From: Streptomyces sp. TLI_171
GTDB lineage: Bacteria > Actinomycetota > Actinomycetes > Streptomycetales > Streptomycetaceae
NCBI RefSeq assembly: GCF_003610255.1
Contig: NZ_RAPS01000001.1
Location: 2,046,001 to 2,110,000 of the forward strand
Direction of reading: 5' to 3'
DNA length: 64,000 bases
A program made the translations under genes and the position numbers. The first letter of the stretch is position 1, and every line of letters starts with the position of its first letter. The notes beneath the pieces were generated by a model. It searched no databases and was not told the origin of the DNA. It worked only from the letters and a program-made list of their open reading frames with translations. Positions 31,960-41,535 of the stretch are shown in pieces.

Positions 31960-32208
31960 TCAGCCCGCGGTGACCGCGCTGCGCTCCTCGGCCGAGACCG
32001 GGGCGAAGTTCTTGCTGGGCTGCTTGCCCATGCCCGCCATCGCCATCGCCTTGCCGACCACGCCGCCGATCAGGACCACGGCGAGACCCGCGATGACCAG
32101 CACCACGTTCGGAATGATCATGGCGACGCCGGACACGCAGAACCCGACGAAGGCAATGACCACACCGGTCCACGCGGCGGGGGTGTGGCCGTGCGCTGCT
32201 GCAGCCAT
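31960..32208 (-). CDS. HGxxPAAW-motif small membrane protein
   Basis: 82 residues. The name-giving motif HGHTPAAW is at residues 6-13, followed by two membrane helices and a C-terminal FAPVSAEER tail. AAGGAG is 10 bases before the ATG. This family is found in actinomycete trp regions; its function is not established. Confidence 0.85.
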   Translation of the reverse strand: MAAAAHGHTPAAWTGVVIAFVGFCVSGVAMIIPNVVLVIAGLAVVLIGGVVGKAMAMAGMGKQPSKNFAPVSAEERSAVTAG

Positions 32209-32342
32209 CTTCTTGGTGCTCCTTGTTGTTTCTCCTGGTCCCGGTCGGGCGGCCCTGGGCGGCGCTCGACGGGTTGACGCTTCCATTGTGCCGGGCCCGA
32301 CACGGCTGACCCAAGCCGGGGCGACCGTGGTGCCGAGCACAG

Positions 32343-32933
32343 TCAGCCGGTCGGGTCCTCGCCCCGGTCCAGCGCCTTCCACAGGTCCGCCGGGCCGTCC
32401 CCGCCGGACACCGGCTTCCGGGTCGGCGCGTCGTACCGCGACCCCATGGCCGGCCAGCCCCGCCCGAACCGCACCGTCAGCGCGCCCGCCGCCGCCAGCA
32501 GCACCCCGCCCAGCAGCGCCACCCACGGCCAGGCCGTGCGGGTGATCTCCTCCGCGCGGCCGCTGCTCAGCGCGAGCTGACCCGCCGCGACGGCGTGCAG
32601 GCCCGCGGTGTCCGCGTTGCCGATCAGCGCGCCGGCGATCACGCCCGCACCCGCCAGCACCGTCAGCGCGCCCACCAGCACCCGGGCCCGGCCGCGCACC
32701 GCGAACACGGCGACCGCGGCCGCCATCGCCACCAGCGCCATCCCCGTCGGCAACGCCGTCAGCCGGCTCCCGCTCGCGCTCACCGGTACCCGGCTGCCCC
32801 CCATCCCGGTCGCCACCCCCTCCGCCCAGGTCCGGCCGACCGCGGTCAGCACCAGCACGGCGCCCAGCGCGGTCAGCAGCAGCATCATGCCGAGGGTCCG
32901 ACGGGAGTTCGGTACAGCGGGGGTCTCACTCAC
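32343..32933 (-). CDS. Trp biosynthesis-associated membrane protein (TIGR02234 type)
   Basis: 196 residues with four hydrophobic segments and the Trp-rich ending DGPADLWKALDRGEDPTG typical of this actinobacterial family, which occurs beside trpE. Function unknown; it may help handle tryptophan or its precursors at the membrane. The GTG at 32933 lies 6 bases after GACACT (32940-32945). The stop of trpE lies 67 bases upstream. Confidence 0.88.
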   Translation of the reverse strand: MSETPAVPNSRRTLGMMLLLTALGAVLVLTAVGRTWAEGVATGMGGSRVPVSASGSRLTALPTGMALVAMAAAVAVFAVRGRARVLVGALTVLAGAGVIAGALIGNADTAGLHAVAAGQLALSSGRAEEITRTAWPWVALLGGVLLAAAGALTVRFGRGWPAMGSRYDAPTRKPVSGGDGPADLWKALDRGEDPTG

Positions 32934-33000
32934 TCCATCAGTGTCCCCGACCGAACGCGGGGCCCCCGCACCGGGGGCTCGGGGCGGCCCGGTGCGGGGC

Positions 33001-34506
33001 TCAGCGGAGCGTGTTGGCCGCGGCCACGGCCCGCAGGACGGCGGCGGCCTTGTTGCGGCACTCGGTGTCCTCGGCGTGCGGGTCGGAGTCGGCGACCACG
33101 CCCGCGCCGGCCTGCACGTAGGCGGTGCGCCCGCGGATCACCGCGGTGCGGATGGCGATCGCGGTGTCGGAGTCGCCGGCGAAGTCCAGGTAGCCGACGC
33201 AGCCGCCGTACAGGCCGCGGCGGGTCGGTTCGAGCTCCTCGATGATCTGCATCGCCCGCGGCTTGGGCGCCCCCGACAGGGTGCCCGCCGGGAAGCAGGC
33301 GGTGAGCACGTCGAGCGCGCTGCGGCCCTCGGCGACCCTGCCGGTCACCGTGGAGACGATGTGCATGACGTGGCTGTAGCGCTCGATGGTCATGAACTCC
33401 ACCACCTCGACCGACCCCGGCGCGCACACCCGCCCCAGGTCGTTGCGGCCCAGGTCGACCAGCATCAGGTGCTCGGCCCGCTCCTTCGGGTCGGCGAGCA
33501 GCTCGGCGGCCAGCTCGGCGTCCTCGTGCGGGGTCGCGCCGCGGTGCCGGGTCCCGGCGATCGGGTGCAGCATCGCCTCGCCCCCGGCGACCTTCACCAG
33601 CGCCTCCGGGCTGGACCCGACCACGTCGAAGCCGCCCTCCGCGCCGCCGTCCGGCCCCGGGAAGCGGAACAGGTACATGTACGGGCTGGGGTTGGTGGTG
33701 CGCAGCACCCGGTACACGTCCAGCGCGGACGCCGGGCACGGCGCCTCGAACCGCTGCGAGGGCACCACCTGGAACGCCTCGCCGGCCCGGATCCGCTCCT
33801 TCACCACCTCGACGGCCTTGCGGTACGGCTCCCCGCCGAACGGCGAGTGCGCGTCCACCGCGGTCGGCGTGTACGTGGCCAGCCCCGGGTCGACCGGCCG
33901 CCGCAGGTCGCGCTCCATCGCGTCCAGCCGGGCCACCGCGTCCGCGTACGCCTCGTCCACGCCGGTGGCCAGGTCGTTGTGGTTGACCGCGTTGGCGATC
34001 AGCAGCACCGTGCCGTCCGCGTGGTCCAGCACCGCCAGGTCGGTCGCCATCAGCAGCGTCAGCTCGGGCAGCTTCAGGTCGTCCGGGGTCAGGTTCGGCA
34101 GCTTCTCCAGCCGGCGCACCACGTCGTACCCCAGGTACCCCACCAGGCCGCCGGTCAGCGGCGGCAGCCCGTCGTCCGGGCGGCGCGGCGTGTGCAGCGC
34201 CGCGAGCGTCGCCCGCAGCACCTCCAGCGGGTCCCCCTCCGTCGGAATGCCCACCGGCGGCTCCCCCAGCCAGCGCGCCCCGCCGTCCTGACCCACCGTC
34301 AGCACCGCGCCCGAACGCACCCCCACGAACGAGTACCGGGCCCAGCTGCGCCCCTGCTCCGCCGACTCCAGCAGGAACGTGCCCGGCCGCTCCCCCGCCA
34401 GGCTGCGGTACACGCCGATCGGAGTGAGGCCGTCCGCGAGGAGCCGGCGGGTGACGGGAATGACCCGGGTGTCAGCGGCGAGCGTGCGGAAAGCCTCAAT
34501 GTCCAT
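33001..34506 (-). CDS. trpE: Anthranilate synthase component I
   Basis: 501 residues. Makes anthranilate from chorismate with glutamine-derived ammonia. The N-terminal feedback region has [18 protein letters not shown] (serine of the Trp-binding LLES) and the catalytic core has [15 protein letters not shown] [47 protein letters not shown] and [13 protein letters not shown]. No trpG is adjacent; the amidotransferase must be elsewhere. It starts 42 bases after the hisI stop. I looked for a Trp-rich leader peptide in that gap and found none. Confidence 0.95.
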   Translation of the reverse strand: MDIEAFRTLAADTRVIPVTRRLLADGLTPIGVYRSLAGERPGTFLLESAEQGRSWARYSFVGVRSGAVLTVGQDGGARWLGEPPVGIPTEGDPLEVLRATLAALHTPRRPDDGLPPLTGGLVGYLGYDVVRRLEKLPNLTPDDLKLPELTLLMATDLAVLDHADGTVLLIANAVNHNDLATGVDEAYADAVARLDAMERDLRRPVDPGLATYTPTAVDAHSPFGGEPYRKAVEVVKERIRAGEAFQVVPSQRFEAPCPASALDVYRVLRTTNPSPYMYLFRFPGPDGGAEGGFDVVGSSPEALVKVAGGEAMLHPIAGTRHRGATPHEDAELAAELLADPKERAEHLMLVDLGRNDLGRVCAPGSVEVVEFMTIERYSHVMHIVSTVTGRVAEGRSALDVLTACFPAGTLSGAPKPRAMQIIEELEPTRRGLYGGCVGYLDFAGDSDTAIAIRTAVIRGRTAYVQAGAGVVADSDPHAEDTECRNKAAAVLRAVAAANTLR

Positions 34507-34548
34507 GGGGCACCGATCGGATGAGAAGGACGGACGGACGGGGAAAGG

Positions 34549-34923
34549 CTAGCGGGCCAGCGGCAGCACGTCGGCGTCGAAGCACGTCCGGTCACCGGTG
34601 TGACAGGCCGCACCGACCTGGTCCACCTTCACCAGCAGCGTGTCCCCGTCGCAGTCCAGCGCCACCTGCTTCACGTGCTGCACGTGCCCCGAGGTGTCCC
34701 CCTTCACCCAGTACTCCCGCCGGCTCCGGCTCCAGTACGTGCACCGCCCGGTGGTCAGCGTCCGGTGCAGCGCCTCGTCGTCCATCCACCCGAGCATCAA
34801 CACCTCGCCCGTGTCGTACTGCTGCGCCACCGCGGGCAGCAGGCCGTCCGCGGAGCGCTTCAGCCGCGCCGCGATCGCCGGGTCCAGGGCCGTACTGCCA
34901 GGGGCAGCGGGATTCTTCGCCAT
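34549..34923 (-). CDS. hisI: Phosphoribosyl-AMP cyclohydrolase
   Basis: 124 residues, the monofunctional HisI size. Third step of histidine synthesis. Metal ligands are in [11 protein letters not shown] and the two cysteines of CHTGDRTCF; the signature [19 protein letters not shown] is present. GGGGGG lies just before the ATG, and a GAGAAT hexamer is 6 bases upstream. It is separated from the main his operon and paired with trpE, as in other streptomycetes. Confidence 0.96.
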   Translation of the reverse strand: MAKNPAAPGSTALDPAIAARLKRSADGLLPAVAQQYDTGEVLMLGWMDDEALHRTLTTGRCTYWSRSRREYWVKGDTSGHVQHVKQVALDCDGDTLLVKVDQVGAACHTGDRTCFDADVLPLAR

Positions 34924-35051
34924 CCCCCCATTCTCGCAGGCCGCACCGCCCCCACCCGCCGCACCGCCCACCATCCGGACACCCACTTCCCCGAAGGGCT
35001 GACGCGCCCCCCGTCGGCCCCCCACAATGACGAAGAACTCAGGGGGTTGGC

Positions 35052-35522
35052 ATGACCGGTCGACAGAAGACACTCCTCGCATCCACGGTGGCGGCCGCCC
35101 TCGCCCTCACCACCGCCGTCCTCCTCTGGCCCGCCCCCCACAGACCCGCAGCCGCACCCCCGCCCCCGCCGAGCGCCTCCCCGACCCCGTCACCGTCGCC
35201 GTCGAAGACGTACCCGTACCCGCACTTCCTGCCGGGTGAGTGCTTCCTGGTGCCGAGGCTCAGCAAGGTCCACGAGGCCACCGGCGTCCCCTGCGACCAG
35301 CCGCACGACGCCGAGGCGATCGCCGTCGCCGACCTCCCCGACGGGCTCACGGACCTGCCCGCGATCTTCCACACCATGAACGAGCTCTGCAAAGCTCCGA
35401 CCGCCGAGACGCTGGCGAAGGCCGCCGGGGGGCCGCGCTTCAGCAGTTCGATCGGGCTGCCGCTGGAGTACTACCAGCAGGGCTGGCGCGGCATCACCTG
35501 CGCGCTCACCTTCAAGAACTAG
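35052..35522 (+). CDS. Predicted exported protein with septum-formation-like domain
   Basis: 156 residues. An N-terminal hydrophobic signal or anchor ([19 protein letters not shown]) is followed by a Pro/Ser linker and a domain containing GECFLV and [15 protein letters not shown], the cysteine/His pattern seen in the actinobacterial Septum_form family. Four cysteines suggest disulfides outside the membrane. AGGGGG precedes the ATG. Function is not known. Confidence 0.78.
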   Translation: MTGRQKTLLASTVAAALALTTAVLLWPAPHRPAAAPPPPPSASPTPSPSPSKTYPYPHFLPGECFLVPRLSKVHEATGVPCDQPHDAEAIAVADLPDGLTDLPAIFHTMNELCKAPTAETLAKAAGGPRFSSSIGLPLEYYQQGWRGITCALTFKN

Positions 35523-35563
35523 CGGCGAACCCCGTCCCGTGCGGCGGATCGTACGCTGGCCGT

Positions 35564-36202
35564 ATGACGAGTCTTGCGCAGGGTGAACGGGCCCGGTTGA
35601 GTCGGTTGATGGTGGGGGCGGGGGCCGAGGGGGAGACGTTGTGTGCGGGGTGGGCGGTGCGGGATCTGGCGGCGCACCTGGTGGTGCGGGAGGGGCGGCC
35701 GGACGCGGCGGTGGGGATCCGGGTGCGCGGGTTGGCGGGGTACACGGGGCGGGTGCAGGGGAAGGTGGCGGGGCGGCCGTTCGGGGAGCTGGTGAAGTCG
35801 TTCCGGTCGGGGCCGCCGGCGTGGTCGCCGTTCAACCTGCCGGGGGTGGACGAGGCGGCGAACCTGGTGGAGTTCTTCGTGCACGCGGAGGACGTGCGCC
35901 GGGCCGGGGAGTTCGAGCCGGAGGCGGTGGCGGCGGAGCTCGCGGAGGCGTTGTGGCGGCGGGTGCCGATGGTGGCGCGGTTCGGTGACGCGAAGGCGCC
36001 GGTGTCGTTGCGGCTGGTGCACCCGGACGGCCGGGAGGTGACGGTGCGTCGGAAGGGGGCTGCGACGGTGACGGTGACGGGCGAGCCGGGCGAGTTGGTG
36101 CTGTTCCTGTACGGGCGGGGGGCGCGGGCCGCGGTGGTGGCGGAGGGCGCGGCGGAGGCGGTGGCCCGGTTGGCGGAGGTGCTGCCGCTGCCGGCGGGCT
36201 GA
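35564..36202 (+). CDS. TIGR03085-family (maleylpyruvate isomerase-like) protein
   Basis: 212 residues. DinB/MDMPI-fold protein of the TIGR03085 group: RDLAAHLVVREGRPDAAVG supplies the first metal-binding histidine, and VEFFVHAEDVRRA the others. Probably a mycothiol-dependent or metal-dependent enzyme; no substrate can be named. TACGCT at 35552-35557 lies 6 bases before the ATG and no ribosome site is seen, so a leaderless transcript is likely. Confidence 0.83.
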   Translation: MTSLAQGERARLSRLMVGAGAEGETLCAGWAVRDLAAHLVVREGRPDAAVGIRVRGLAGYTGRVQGKVAGRPFGELVKSFRSGPPAWSPFNLPGVDEAANLVEFFVHAEDVRRAGEFEPEAVAAELAEALWRRVPMVARFGDAKAPVSLRLVHPDGREVTVRRKGAATVTVTGEPGELVLFLYGRGARAAVVAEGAAEAVARLAEVLPLPAG

Positions 36203-36285
36203 CGGCGCGTCGGTCCGTTTTGTCCGGTCGGTGTGCCAGCCTGTCGGTGGCCCGGTTTCCCGTCACCCTTCAGGAGCGTGCGCGC

Positions 36286-37068
36286 ATGGTGAGCACCGAC
36301 CACTGGCTCGGATCGCCGAACTGGATCGATCTCGGCAGTCCGGATCTCGCCGAGTCCGAGCTGTTCTACGGTTCGGTGTTCGGCTGGACCTTCGAGTCGG
36401 CCGGTCCGGAGGCCGGCGGCTACGGGTTCTTCCGGATCCAGGGCCGGACGGTGGCCGCGGCGGGTCCGCTGACCGAGGAGGAGGCGCTGCCGGCCTGGAC
36501 GGTGTACTTCCGGACCGCCGACGCGGACGCCGCGGCGGCGGCCGTGGCGCAGTCCGGGGGGACGGTGCGGGTGCCGCCGATGGACGTGTCCACGGCGGGG
36601 CGGTTCGCGCAGTTGACGGATCCGACGGGTGGCCGGTTCGCGGTGTGGCAGGCCGGGGAGACGGTCGGGCTGGACGCGGTGGGCGGGCCGGGCGCGCTGT
36701 GCTGGGCGGAGCTGCACACGCCGGACGTTCCGGCGGCGCTGCGGTTCTACCAGGGCCTGTTCGACTGGCGGACGCGGGACAGCGGGGTGCCGGGGGTGGA
36801 GTACACGGTGCTGCGCACGGCGGAGGGCGAGGACGCGTTCAAGGCCTCGTTCGGCGGGGTGGCGGGGGTGCACCCGCGGGTGGACGTCGGCTGGCTGGTG
36901 CACTTCGCGGTGACGGACGCGCTGGTGACGACCGATCAGGTGCGCACGTCCGGCGGGAGCATCGTGGTGCCGCCGGAGCCGGTGCCGACGGTGGGCCGGA
37001 TCGCGGTGCTGGCGGACCCGTTCGGCGCGCAGTTCGCGATCCTGGAGCCGGAGCCCCGGCAGGCGTAG
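36286..37068 (+). CDS. VOC-family (glyoxalase-like) protein, two domains
   Basis: 260 residues containing two glyoxalase/bleomycin-resistance-like modules: LGSPDLAESELFYGSVFGWTF opens the first, and the paired ELHTPDVPAALRFYQGLFDW opens the second. Such proteins are ring-cleaving enzymes, isomerases or antibiotic-binding proteins; without clear metal ligands the role is open. AGGAG is about 9 bases before the ATG. Convergent with hisF, 27 bases away. Confidence 0.85.
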   Translation: MVSTDHWLGSPNWIDLGSPDLAESELFYGSVFGWTFESAGPEAGGYGFFRIQGRTVAAAGPLTEEEALPAWTVYFRTADADAAAAAVAQSGGTVRVPPMDVSTAGRFAQLTDPTGGRFAVWQAGETVGLDAVGGPGALCWAELHTPDVPAALRFYQGLFDWRTRDSGVPGVEYTVLRTAEGEDAFKASFGGVAGVHPRVDVGWLVHFAVTDALVTTDQVRTSGGSIVVPPEPVPTVGRIAVLADPFGAQFAILEPEPRQA

Positions 37069-37095
37069 TCGCCGTCGCCGGGGCTCCGGGAGGGC

Positions 37096-37866
37096 TCAGC
37101 GGACGGGGTGCCCGGTGGCCCGGAGTTCGTCCTTGACCTGACCGATCGTCAGGTCGCCGAAGTGGAAGACGCTGGCGGCGAGCACCGCGTCGGCGCCGGC
37201 GTCGACCGCGGGGGCGAAGTCGGCGAGCTTGCCGGCGCCGCCGGAGGCGATGACGGGGATGGAGACGGCCTTGCGGGCGGCGCGGATCATCTCCAGGTCG
37301 TAGCCGTCCTTGGTGCCGTCGGCGTCCATGGAGTTGAGCAGGATCTCGCCGGCGCCGAGTTCGGCGGCGCGCACCGCCCACTCGACGGCGTCCAGGCCGG
37401 TGCCGCGGCGGCCGCCGTGGGTGGTGACCTCGAAGCCGGAGGCGGTCTCGGTGCCTTCCGGGCAGCGCCGGGCGTCCACGGAGAGGACCAGCACCTGGCG
37501 GCCGAAGCGCTGCGCGATCTCGCGGATCAGTTCGGGGCGGGCGATCGCGGCGGTGTTGACCCCGACCTTGTCGGCGCCGGCCCGCAGCAGCTTGTCGACG
37601 TCCTCGACGGCGCGGACGCCGCCGCCGACGGTGAGCGGGATGAAGACCTGTTCGGCGGTGCGGCGGACCACGTCGTAGGTGGTCTCGCGGGAGCCGGAGG
37701 AGGCGGTGATGTCGAGGAAGGTGAGCTCGTCGGCGCCCTGGGCGTCGTAGAGCTTGGCGAGTTCGACCGGGTCGCCGGCGTCGCGCAGGTTCTGGAAGTT
37801 GACGCCCTTGACGACGCGTCCGGCGTCCACGTCCAGGCAGGGGATGACGCGTACTGCGAGTGTCAC
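37096..37866 (-). CDS. hisF: Imidazole glycerol phosphate synthase cyclase subunit
   Basis: 256 residues. With HisH makes imidazole glycerol phosphate and AICAR. Catalytic aspartates are in [15 protein letters not shown] and [15 protein letters not shown]; the beta-barrel phosphate sites GGGVR and [11 protein letters not shown] are present. The GTG at 37866 overlaps the upstream ridA stop (GTGA). It ends the operon. Confidence 0.97.
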   Translation of the reverse strand: MTLAVRVIPCLDVDAGRVVKGVNFQNLRDAGDPVELAKLYDAQGADELTFLDITASSGSRETTYDVVRRTAEQVFIPLTVGGGVRAVEDVDKLLRAGADKVGVNTAAIARPELIREIAQRFGRQVLVLSVDARRCPEGTETASGFEVTTHGGRRGTGLDAVEWAVRAAELGAGEILLNSMDADGTKDGYDLEMIRAARKAVSIPVIASGGAGKLADFAPAVDAGADAVLAASVFHFGDLTIGQVKDELRATGHPVR

Positions 37867-38297
37867 TGCTGGGTGCCTTCCAATGTGCGGGCGAGGCCGG
37901 GGCGGTGGGCCTCCACCTCGACCTCGACCATCATCCGGGAGTCGGTCAGGCCCTGGACCACCACCATGGTGGTGACCGGGCGGACCTGGTCGAAGAGTTC
38001 CTTGTGGGCGCGGCCGGCCTCGTCGCAGTCCCGGACGTGGGTGAGGTACACCCGGGTGCGGACCACGTCGGCGGCGGTGAGCCCGTAGGCGGCGAGCGCG
38101 TCGAAGGCCACCCGGAAGGAGGCCAGCGTCTGCTCGTACGGGTCGCCCTCGAACTGGACGATCCCGTTGTCGTAGGCGGTGCAGCCCGCGACCAGGACGA
38201 AGTCCCCGGCCGCCACCGCCCGGGAGAATCCGTACGCGTCCTCCAAGGGGGACTGTCCGGACTGGCGGGCGACGGCGGCCGGGGTTTCGTCGGTCAT
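37863..38297 (-). CDS. RidA-family reactive enamine/imine deaminase
   Basis: 144 residues, single YjgF/YER057c/UK114 domain. The conserved arginine is in [15 protein letters not shown], with the downstream acidic [10 protein letters not shown]. RidA proteins hydrolyse reactive enamine or imine intermediates, including those made by PLP enzymes. It is embedded in the his operon, sharing 4-base stop/start overlaps with both priA (ATGA at 38294-38297) and hisF, so it must be translated with them. Confidence 0.88.
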   Translation of the reverse strand: MTDETPAAVARQSGQSPLEDAYGFSRAVAAGDFVLVAGCTAYDNGIVQFEGDPYEQTLASFRVAFDALAAYGLTAADVVRTRVYLTHVRDCDEAGRAHKELFDQVRPVTTMVVVQGLTDSRMMVEVEVEAHRPGLARTLEGTQQ

Positions 38298-39022
38298 CGG
38301 GACACAGCCTCCAGGGCCTCTTCGAGGGTGAACTTCTGCTCGTAGAGGGCCTTGCCGACGATCGAGCCCTCGACGCCCTCCGGCACCAGGGTGGCGATCG
38401 CCCGCAGGTCGTCGAGCGACGACACGCCGCCGGAGGCGACCACGGGCTTGTCGGTGGCGGCGCAGACGTCGCGCAGCAGCTGCAGGTTGGGGCCGGTCAG
38501 GGTGCCGTCGCGGTTGACGTCGGTGACCACGTAGCGGGCGCAGCCCTCGGCGTCGAGGCGGGCCAGCACGTCGTAGAGCTGGCCGCCGTCGCGGGTCCAG
38601 CCGCGGCCGCGCAGGGTGGTGCCGACCACGTCGAGGCCGACCGCGATCCGGTCGCCGTGCTCGGCGATGACCTTGGCGACCCACTCGGGGCTCTCCAGGG
38701 CGGCGGTGCCGAGGTTGACCCGGGTGCAGCCGGTGGCGAGCGCGGCGGCGAGCGATTCGTCGTCGCGGATGCCGCCGGACAGCTCGACCTTGATGTCGAG
38801 GCGGCCGGTGACCTCGCGGAGCAGCTCGCGGTTGCTGCCGGTGCCGAAGGCGGCGTCGAGGTCGACCAGGTGCAGCCACTCGGCGCCGGCGTTCTGCCAG
38901 GCGAGGGCGGCGGCGAGCGGCTCGCCGAAGGAGGTCTCGGTGCCGGAGGCGCCCTTGACCAGGCGGACCGCCTGGCCGTCGCGGACGTCGACGGCGGGCA
39001 GCAGTTCGAGGCGGTTGGTCAT
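38294..39022 (-). CDS. priA: Bifunctional HisA/TrpF isomerase PriA
   Basis: 242 residues. In actinomycetes one barrel catalyses both the ProFAR isomerase (His) and phosphoribosylanthranilate isomerase (Trp) steps; no trpF is present here, in keeping with this. The catalytic acids are in [18 protein letters not shown] and [16 protein letters not shown], and ELSGGIRDD is the phosphate-site region. Start ATG 39022 is 22 bases after the hisH stop. It links the His and Trp pathways in this window. Confidence 0.93.
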   Translation of the reverse strand: MTNRLELLPAVDVRDGQAVRLVKGASGTETSFGEPLAAALAWQNAGAEWLHLVDLDAAFGTGSNRELLREVTGRLDIKVELSGGIRDDESLAAALATGCTRVNLGTAALESPEWVAKVIAEHGDRIAVGLDVVGTTLRGRGWTRDGGQLYDVLARLDAEGCARYVVTDVNRDGTLTGPNLQLLRDVCAATDKPVVASGGVSSLDDLRAIATLVPEGVEGSIVGKALYEQKFTLEEALEAVSR

Positions 39023-39044
39023 GGTGTGAAGGACTCTTCCGTCG

Positions 39045-39680
39045 TCAGAGGGTGTCGACCCAGTTGGTCAGCAGGGCGGCGCCGGCGTCGCCGGACTTCT
39101 CGGGGTGGAACTGGGTGGCCCACAGCGGGCCGTTCTCCACGGCGGCGACGAACGGCTGCCCGTGGGTTGCCCAGATCACCTTGGGGGCGCGGATCTTCTC
39201 CGAGTGGGTCTCCAGCACCCAGTGCCGCACCCCGTAGGAGTGCACGAAGTAGAACCGGGTGTCGGCGTCCATCCCGGCGAACATCCGGGTGCCCTCGGGG
39301 GCGTCGACGGTGTTCCAGCCCATGTGCGGGACGATCGGCGCCTCCAGCGGCTCGACCGTGCCGGGCCACTCGTCGCAGCCGGCGGTCTCCACGCCGTGCT
39401 CGACGCCCTTCTCGAACAGGATCTGCATGCCGACGCAGATGCCGAGCACCGGCCGGCCGCCGGCCAGCCGGCGGCCGATGATCTGCTCGCCGCGGACCGC
39501 CTTGAGGCCGCGCATGCACGCCTCGAAGGCGCCGACGCCGGGGACCAGCAGGCCGTCCGCGTCCAGCGCCTCCTGGAAGTTCGAGGTGACGGTGACGGTC
39601 GCGCCGGTCCGCTCGACGGCGCGCTGGGCGGAGCGCAGGTTGCCGGAGCCGTAGTCCAGCACCACGACGTTCTTGGACAT
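39045..39680 (-). CDS. hisH: Imidazole glycerol phosphate synthase glutaminase subunit
   Basis: 211 residues, a class-I amidotransferase. The nucleophile is in LGICVGMQ (the cysteine), and the His-Glu pair in QFHPEKSG; the oxyanion PGVGAFE is also seen. It supplies ammonia to HisF. ATG 39680 is 11 bases after the stop of a 47-residue membrane protein gene on the same strand. Confidence 0.96.
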   Translation of the reverse strand: MSKNVVVLDYGSGNLRSAQRAVERTGATVTVTSNFQEALDADGLLVPGVGAFEACMRGLKAVRGEQIIGRRLAGGRPVLGICVGMQILFEKGVEHGVETAGCDEWPGTVEPLEAPIVPHMGWNTVDAPEGTRMFAGMDADTRFYFVHSYGVRHWVLETHSEKIRAPKVIWATHGQPFVAAVENGPLWATQFHPEKSGDAGAALLTNWVDTL

Positions 39681-39691
39681 CTGGCGGTCTC

Positions 39692-39835
39692 CTAGTAGCG
39701 CATGATGCCGGCGGCCAGGCACATGGCCGAGGCGAAGCCGAGGACGAGGACGACGCTCTTCGGCTTCTCCTGCTTCCAGAACGACCAGACGCCGGCGGCG
39801 AAGAAGATGCCGAGGAAGATCAGGACCGATGCCAT
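39692..39835 (-). CDS. 47-residue membrane protein in the his operon
   Basis: Begins [20 protein letters not shown] and has a second hydrophobic segment ([21 protein letters not shown]), so two short membrane helices joined by a KQEKPK cytoplasmic or external turn. Its ATG shares one base with the hisB stop (TAATG), giving tight translational coupling, and its own stop is 11 bases before hisH. The gene is small but its position in the middle of the operon argues that it is real. No function is known. Confidence 0.8.
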   Translation of the reverse strand: MASVLIFLGIFFAAGVWSFWKQEKPKSVVLVLGFASAMCLAAGIMRY

Positions 39836-40428
39836 TACAGCGCGCCCTTGGTCGAGGGCAGGATGCCGGCGGCGCGCGGGTCGTGCTCGGAGGCGTAGCG
39901 CAGCGCCCGGGCGAGGGCCTTGAACTGGCACTCGACGATGTGGTGGGCGTTGCGGCCGTACGGCACGTGCACGTGCAGGGCGATCTGCGCCTGCGCCACG
40001 AAGGACTCCAGGATGTGCCGGGTCATCGTGGTGTCGTACGCGCCGATCATCGGAGCCATGTTCTCCGGCTCGGTGTGCACCAGGTACGGGCGGCCGGACA
40101 GGTCGACGGTGACCTGCGCCAGCGACTCGTCCAGCGGGACGGTGCAGTTGCCGAACCGGTAGATGCCGACCTTGTCGCCGAGCGCCTGCCGGAAGGCGGC
40201 GCCGAGCGCGAGGGCGGTGTCCTCGATGGTGTGGTGGGTGTCGATGTGCAGGTCGCCCTCGGTCTTGACGGTGAGGTCGAAGAGGCCGTGGCGGCCGAGC
40301 TGGTCGAGCATGTGGTCGTAGAACCCGACGCCCGTGGAGACGTCCGTCTTTCCGGTTCCGTCGAGGTCGATCTCGACCAGGACGGAGGTCTCCTTGGTGG
40401 TGCGTTCGACGCGGCCGATGCGGGACAT
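39835..40428 (-). CDS. hisB: Imidazoleglycerol-phosphate dehydratase
   Basis: 197 residues, monofunctional HisB. Dehydrates imidazole glycerol phosphate. Manganese ligands are the HTH and EDTA-type motifs [14 protein letters not shown] and [19 protein letters not shown] 40428 is 6 bases downstream of the hisC stop. Its TAA shares a base with the next small gene's ATG. Confidence 0.97.
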   Translation of the reverse strand: MSRIGRVERTTKETSVLVEIDLDGTGKTDVSTGVGFYDHMLDQLGRHGLFDLTVKTEGDLHIDTHHTIEDTALALGAAFRQALGDKVGIYRFGNCTVPLDESLAQVTVDLSGRPYLVHTEPENMAPMIGAYDTTMTRHILESFVAQAQIALHVHVPYGRNAHHIVECQFKALARALRYASEHDPRAAGILPSTKGAL

Positions 40429-40434
40429 GCGGGG

Positions 40435-41535
40435 TTACAGCTCCTTGGTTGCTTGCGACACGGCGCTCAGGAAGGCGTCGTTCTCGGCGGGGGTGCCGGC
40501 GGTGACGCGCAGCCGGCCGGGCACGCCGTTGTCACGGATCAGCACGCCCTGGTCGAGGATCGCCCGCCACACCGCGTGGGTGTCGGCGAAGCGGCCGAAC
40601 TGGATGAAGTTGGCGTCGGAGTCGGTCACTTCGAGGCCCAGCCCGCGCAGCGCGACCACCAGGCGGTCGCGCTCCGACTTCAGCTGCGCGACGTAGCCGA
40701 GCAGGGTGTCGGTGTGCTCCAGGCAGGCCAGCGCGGTGGCCTGGGTGACGGCCGACAGGTGGTACGGCAGCCGGACCAGCTGGACGGCGTCGACCACGGC
40801 GGCGTCCGCCGCCAGGTAGCCGAGCCGCAGCCCGGCCGCGCCGAACGCCTTCGACATGGTGCGGGAGACCACCAGGTTGGGGCGGCCCGCCAGCAGCGGC
40901 AGCAGCGAGGCGCGGTGCGAGAACTCGACGTACGCCTCGTCGACCACCACCATGCTGGGCCCGGCGGCCTGTGCGGCCTCGTACAGGGCGAGCACGGTGT
41001 CGGCCTCGACGGCGGTGCCGGTCGGGTTGTTCGGCGAGCAGACGAACACCACGTTCGGGCGCAGCTCCGCGATGGCGGCGCGGGCGGCGTCCAGGTCGAT
41101 GGTGAAGTCGTCGTTGCGCGGGCCGGAGACCCACTCGGTGCCGGTGCCGCGGGCGATCAGCGCGTGCATCGAGTACGAGGGCTCGAAGCCGATCGCGGTG
41201 CGGCCGGGCCCGCCGAAGGTCTGCAGCAGCTGCTGCAGCACCTCGTTGGAGCCGTTGGCGGCCCACACCTGGTCCTTGGTCACCGGGAAGCCGGTGGTGT
41301 CGCTCAGGTACCCGGCCAGGCCGGTGCGCAGCTCCACCGCGTCCCGGTCCGGGTAGCGGTTGAGCTGCCGGGCGGCCTCGGCCACCCGCTCGGCGATCCG
41401 GGCCACCAGCGGCTCCGGCAGCGGGTACGGGTTCTCGTTGGTGTTCAGCTGCACCGGCACGTCCAGCTGCGGTGCGCCGTACGGGGACTGGCCGCGCAGC
41501 TCGTCCCGGACGGGGAGGTCGTCGATCTTCGTCAC
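40435..41535 (-). CDS. hisC: Histidinol-phosphate aminotransferase
   Basis: 366 residues, fold-type I PLP enzyme. [17 protein letters not shown] carries the PLP lysine; NENPYPLP and CSPNNPTGT are typical. The GTG at 41535 overlaps the hisD stop by GTGA, coupling the two. Confidence 0.96.
   Translation of the reverse strand: MTKIDDLPVRDELRGQSPYGAPQLDVPVQLNTNENPYPLPEPLVARIAERVAEAARQLNRYPDRDAVELRTGLAGYLSDTTGFPVTKDQVWAANGSNEVLQQLLQTFGGPGRTAIGFEPSYSMHALIARGTGTEWVSGPRNDDFTIDLDAARAAIAELRPNVVFVCSPNNPTGTAVEADTVLALYEAAQAAGPSMVVVDEAYVEFSHRASLLPLLAGRPNLVVSRTMSKAFGAAGLRLGYLAADAAVVDAVQLVRLPYHLSAVTQATALACLEHTDTLLGYVAQLKSERDRLVVALRGLGLEVTDSDANFIQFGRFADTHAVWRAILDQGVLIRDNGVPGRLRVTAGTPAENDAFLSAVSQATKEL

Noticed and set aside
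34507..34548. Looked for a Trp-rich leader peptide and attenuator before trpE
   Set aside because: Only 42 bases separate hisI from trpE and they contain no start codon followed by tryptophan codons.
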